In this document: one piece after another, positions 61,413-64,000 of the stretch | Layout: every line of letters begins with the position of its first letter | Numbering within the stretch: the first letter of the stretch is position 1 | Source of the DNA: Trema orientale | Taxonomy: Eukaryota; Streptophyta; Magnoliopsida; Rosales; Cannabaceae | Length of the DNA stretch: 64,000 bases | Direction of reading: 5' to 3' | Assembly (NCBI GenBank): GCA_002914845.1 | Contig: JXTC01000014.1 | Span: 1,452,958-1,516,957 of the forward strand | The notes under the pieces: generated by a model | What the model saw: the letters and a program-made list of their open reading frames with translations, nothing else | Database searches by the model: none | What the model was told of the DNA's origin: nothing | Program-made: the position numbers and the translations under genes

Positions 61413-61697
61413 TGTATTCATAGATGTACGTATATATTAGCGAGGTTATTATTGATTAATGGGATTTTGTACAAACAGATCAATATTGATGAAACAAATA
61501 TGGCTGCGGTGCCGAGGTCGGGCATAACTAGAGGAAGTGGTGGTCAGACACACAGAGTGGCTGCGGCGGCTGTGCCGAAGTCAGGCCCAAAGCGTGGGAG
61601 TGGTGGTCAGACACACGAAGTGGCTGCGGCGGCTGTGCCGAAGTCAGGCCCAACGCGAGGGAGTGGCGGTCAGAATAACGCAGCCCCCTCCTCTTGA
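61123..61697 (+). CDS. PROPEP: PROPEP-like danger-peptide precursor with three tandem Pep-like modules
   Basis: Two exons, 61,123-61,284 and 61,479-61,697, joined in phase 0 (donor CCT|GTTAAG, acceptor acaaacag), giving 126 residues. There is no signal peptide, as usual for PROPEPs. Residues 11-21, RPLRAFLNCLG, match the conserved N-terminal amphipathic motif of plant elicitor peptide precursors. An acidic/charged linker follows (VEEKKKYEELN). Exon 2 encodes three modules: VPRSGITRGSGGQTH (65-79), VPKSGPKRGSGGQTH (86-100) and VPKSGPTRGSGGQNN (107-121), separated by Ala-rich spacers, with a short tail AAPSS. Each carries the SG...GSGGQ(N/T)(N/H) pattern seen at the C-terminus of Pep peptides, which PEPR receptor kinases perceive after damage-triggered metacaspase cleavage. 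The DNA units are 57, 63 and 63 bp (61,503-61,559, 61,560-61,622, 61,623-61,685). Having three modules, and residues after the last one, is unusual. A different tandem-repeat small protein is possible, but the exon 1 motif argues for PROPEP. Confidence 0.75.
61300..61415. repeat. CT, GT and GA microsatellites in the PROPEP-like intron
   Basis: (CT)n at about 61,291-61,308, (GT)n with cg interruptions at about 61,322-61,352, (TA)n/(GA)n at about 61,378-61,411. They fill most of the 194-bp intron. Confidence 0.8.
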
Positions 61698-63031
61698 ATC
61701 GTCTCTTCAGGCTTCAGATTGTACCGATAGAAATATATGTTAAAGTACTAGATATTGTATATTTGCGTGCATACGTTCGTATAAGTAGTATATATGCAGC
61801 TATATAGTCATTATGTTAATTAGGTATGAATTTTGAATATGAACTACTTGAGGAATATTGTAAACCATAGCTCTGATTGGGTCTCTTCATCATTAGGTTC
61901 TTATAAAAAGGGTCTTTTATGTGTTAATCTCAGATATCAATGAAGAAATTTATTGATAATAGATTAATTTGTCACTTATTATTGAGAGCTTTTGTACGTA
62001 TGAGTTAACTAGAAAAAATCGATTTTATGTTAAGTACAAACAAATTAAGCAGTTAATTAAAATAATGTGCAATCTATTATTTTAAAAAGAAAATAGCAAA
62101 TAATTCATTGACTTTGTGTGATTCTGCTAATATCCTATGACAAATAGCCCAATTTGTACAAATCTATATAAAAGAAAATTAAATATGATTAAAAACACCA
62201 ATATTATTGAACTTAATCAACTAAAATTGTTTAATTTTCCTGGTTTGATGTATATATGCCATCCTCCTCAATCTAAATGCTTCAAGGAACTACTCTACTC
62301 CTTGCGAGGTTCCAGTTATAATCTTCGACACTTGAAAGCCTCGCTCGGGATTCCTCTTTCTTCCAAACTCTGTCAAAGGTGACGCTGTGGCCAAAAATAT
62401 TGTCTAAGACTTCAAGACAGATTTCAAGCAAACATTCCAATTACCAATTATTAAACTCTCTCTCTCTCTCTCTACAAATATCAGAATACAAAGACTACTG
62501 GCTCATCCCAATTAGCATTCTCTCTCTAAGCAAAAATGAGAATATAGAGGGCACGTCAGTACTCGGTTTAGCACGCATCCAAACAATCAATCATGTATGG
62601 ATTGCTTGATCTGCGAATGATCTCCCATGATATTACTCAAAAAAATGAAAAACGAAAAAAGAAGAAGATTCGCAAAAAAAAAAAAAAAAAAGACTAATAT
62701 GTTTTTTGCTACAATCTTCCAAATCATGCTTCTGCTTGTTCGACAGAATCCTAAAAACTTATATCTTGTGTTAACCCTAAGAAAAAGTTTTATTTTGGAA
62801 TTAAGTAATATCCTCTACATTGTAACAAATAAAAATTCCGTAATCTCACGGAATAACGATTAGAAGCTATTAGAGGATCAATGAAATTAATCTAGAGATC
62901 TCTTAATTACGTAACTATATATGTACATCATATGTACCTATATAAATATATGTTATAAATCTTTAGGTTCTGAGAAAGGGAAATTACAAGAAAAAATCCT
63001 TGTGGAAAAAGACATTATGGTTCTTATAATT
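61698..63031. other. 3' flank of the PROPEP-like gene, no second gene recognised
   Basis: The first ~250 bp are the probable 3' UTR and terminator region. Positions 62,240-62,400 have more balanced composition but no recognised domain on either strand. A (CT)n tract lies at about 62,456-62,474 and a poly-A tract at about 62,674-62,690. Confidence 0.4.
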
Positions 63032-63156
63032 TCAAGATTTCTTATGAGCATTTCTTGCTGATGAGAAGATTTCAGCCTCATTTGATCTTCCACTGCAATG
63101 AATGAATGAAGCAAAGAAGAGGAAGCATAACACAATGTTAAGCTTGACTAAAGCTT
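63032..63156 (-). pseudogene. Signal-peptide-like frame lacking a start codon
   Basis: On the minus strand one frame reads LVKLNIVLCFLFFASFIHCS, then GRSNEAEIFSSARNAHKKS and a stop. It looks like a secretory leader plus a short peptide, but no in-frame ATG follows the preceding stop. Only a two-codon ATG CTT TAG lies upstream. It could be a small-peptide gene that lost its start, a spliced gene whose first exon I cannot see, or chance. Confidence 0.2.
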
Positions 63157-63225
63157 GTAGTTAGCTAAAGCATATATCTGCGGAGGAATTACTTTCACTA
63201 TCGATATGTGCAGAAACGATACCTC

Positions 63226-63234
63226 ATATAAATA
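63226..63234 (-). promoter_or_regulatory. TATA-box-like element, minus strand
   Basis: CTATTTATATGAGG read on the minus strand is a good plant TATA box, about 80 bp before the signal-peptide-like frame. It is the only support for transcription of that frame. Confidence 0.35.
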
Positions 63235-63666
63235 GCGAGGCTTAGGGATATTAATCACACGATCCGTAATTTCAGGGTAACGGCTATACTGTAGACAATT
63301 TTCTGTAAAAAGTTATTGTTTGGTTATATTTATATGGTCACATATAATAGTCTTGTATCAAGATCTTCTGTCCAATAAAATTGTGTCAGTTTATGTCCAT
63401 CCACTAAAAAAATGACACGTCATTTAAGTGGGTCAACATTAACGTTTCCCTTTACTTGTTTTGTTCCTTCGCACGATTCCATTATTTTTCATGGATGCAT
63501 GGGAAATAAACTAGTCATCAAGGAAAGTCACACAGAACACTCCAAACTTGGTTTAATAGCGCATGCATGATCATGCAGTTGGGGCCTTATGACCAACGGA
63601 TCCTACTAGAGTCTAGTGGGGTAACTTAAAGGATAAAGCAGAGAAGATTTATCCACATTAACTTAA

Positions 63667-63791
63667 AGGATATCAAGCATATAACAATGTATAGAGGGGA
63701 AAGAACAAATGGCTATTAATACATTGTTTTATCGTCACATATAATAGTCTTGTTCTTTTCCCTCTATACATTGTTATATGCTTGATATCCT
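63667..63791. repeat. Near-perfect 42-bp inverted repeat (hairpin)
   Basis: Left arm 63,667-63,708 (aggatatcaagcatataaca onward) and right arm 63,750-63,791 are reverse complements with a single mismatch, which is a G-U pair in plus-sense RNA. The loop is 41 nt. It could be a young MITE-like insertion, or a hairpin RNA source. No typical MITE target duplication was seen. Confidence 0.85.
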
Positions 63792-64000
63792 ATTGATAGA
63801 ATCTTGTGGAAATAAGGTCTTTATTGTGCGTGTGATAATAATATTATATGGCTATAATGCTAGTTTTATTGGTTTGAACCATTTTACGTACCTTGGAAGA
63901 TTAATAGTCAAAAGACTTGTTTGTTATGATTGTGCTAGTAAAGCTATAACAATAGGTCTGCTTCAAGATAGGTATTTCAGAGAAGAGCCGCTTCTAGTTC
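63792..64000. other. Window edge, nothing recognised
   Basis: The last ~200 bp contain no complete frame or motif I can assign; a gene could begin beyond the edge. Confidence 0.4.

Noticed and set aside
1..64000. CRISPR arrays, prophage, bacterial operons, rRNA or complete tRNA genes
   Set aside because: No direct-repeat/spacer arrays, no prokaryotic gene layout and no full tRNA cloverleaf; tRNA-like boxes seen belong to SINEs.

Overview
This window is AT-rich plant nuclear DNA, most likely from a eudicot. The genes are split by typical GT-AG introns and code for plant-specific or plant-type proteins: a nuclear-encoded chloroplast ATP synthase subunit, a SERK co-receptor kinase, an EPF stomatal peptide, a plant mTERF protein, an IST1-like ESCRT protein and a PROPEP danger-peptide precursor. 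They are separated by large tracts of transposon debris (Ty1/copia and a large LTR, MULE-type MITEs, tRNA-derived SINEs, a CACTA end). I could not fix the species. Nothing bacterial, viral or organellar is evident.

Layout. 1-8.4 kb is mostly repeats, with a clean 936-bp Mutator-like foldback element at 3,084-4,019 (perfect 9-bp target duplication) and one unassigned exon-like ORF at 1,443-1,670. At 8,431-9,128 (minus) a three-exon EPF2/EPFL7-type cysteine-rich secreted peptide gene is found only by splicing. 12-13 kb holds a decayed copia LTR and gag. At 15,274-16,833 (minus) is an intronless mTERF-family organelle gene. At 18,895-22,958 (plus) is a six-exon IST1-like gene. 23-25.6 kb is MITEs and a tRNA-derived SINE. 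At 25,795-26,505 (plus) is intronless ATPD, strikingly GC-rich. At 31,523-38,380 (minus) is an eleven-exon SERK1/2-type receptor kinase with a SINE in intron 3. 39-47 kb is repeats, including a short copia element with tandem LTRs (43,344-45,483). At 47.4-50.4 kb (minus) is an unprocessed, frameshifted long-form tRNase Z pseudogene that has lost its catalytic histidine block. At 50.9-53.6 kb is a large solo-LTR-like sequence. 54-60.8 kb is again MITEs, including two intact copies of one MULE-type MITE. At 61,123-61,697 (plus) is a two-exon PROPEP-like gene encoding three tandem Pep-like modules. The last 2.3 kb has an orphan promoter with a signal-peptide-like frame and a near-perfect 42-bp inverted repeat.

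The genes do not form an operon or pathway cluster. A loose theme links three of them: SERK co-receptors work with the receptors of EPF peptides (ERECTA family/TMM) and of Pep peptides (PEPR), so the window carries two ligand-precursor genes and one co-receptor gene for peptide signalling. That link is known biology of the families; their proximity here is probably chance. The main novelty candidate is the triple-Pep PROPEP. Splice models were built by eye and checked for reading-frame continuity only.
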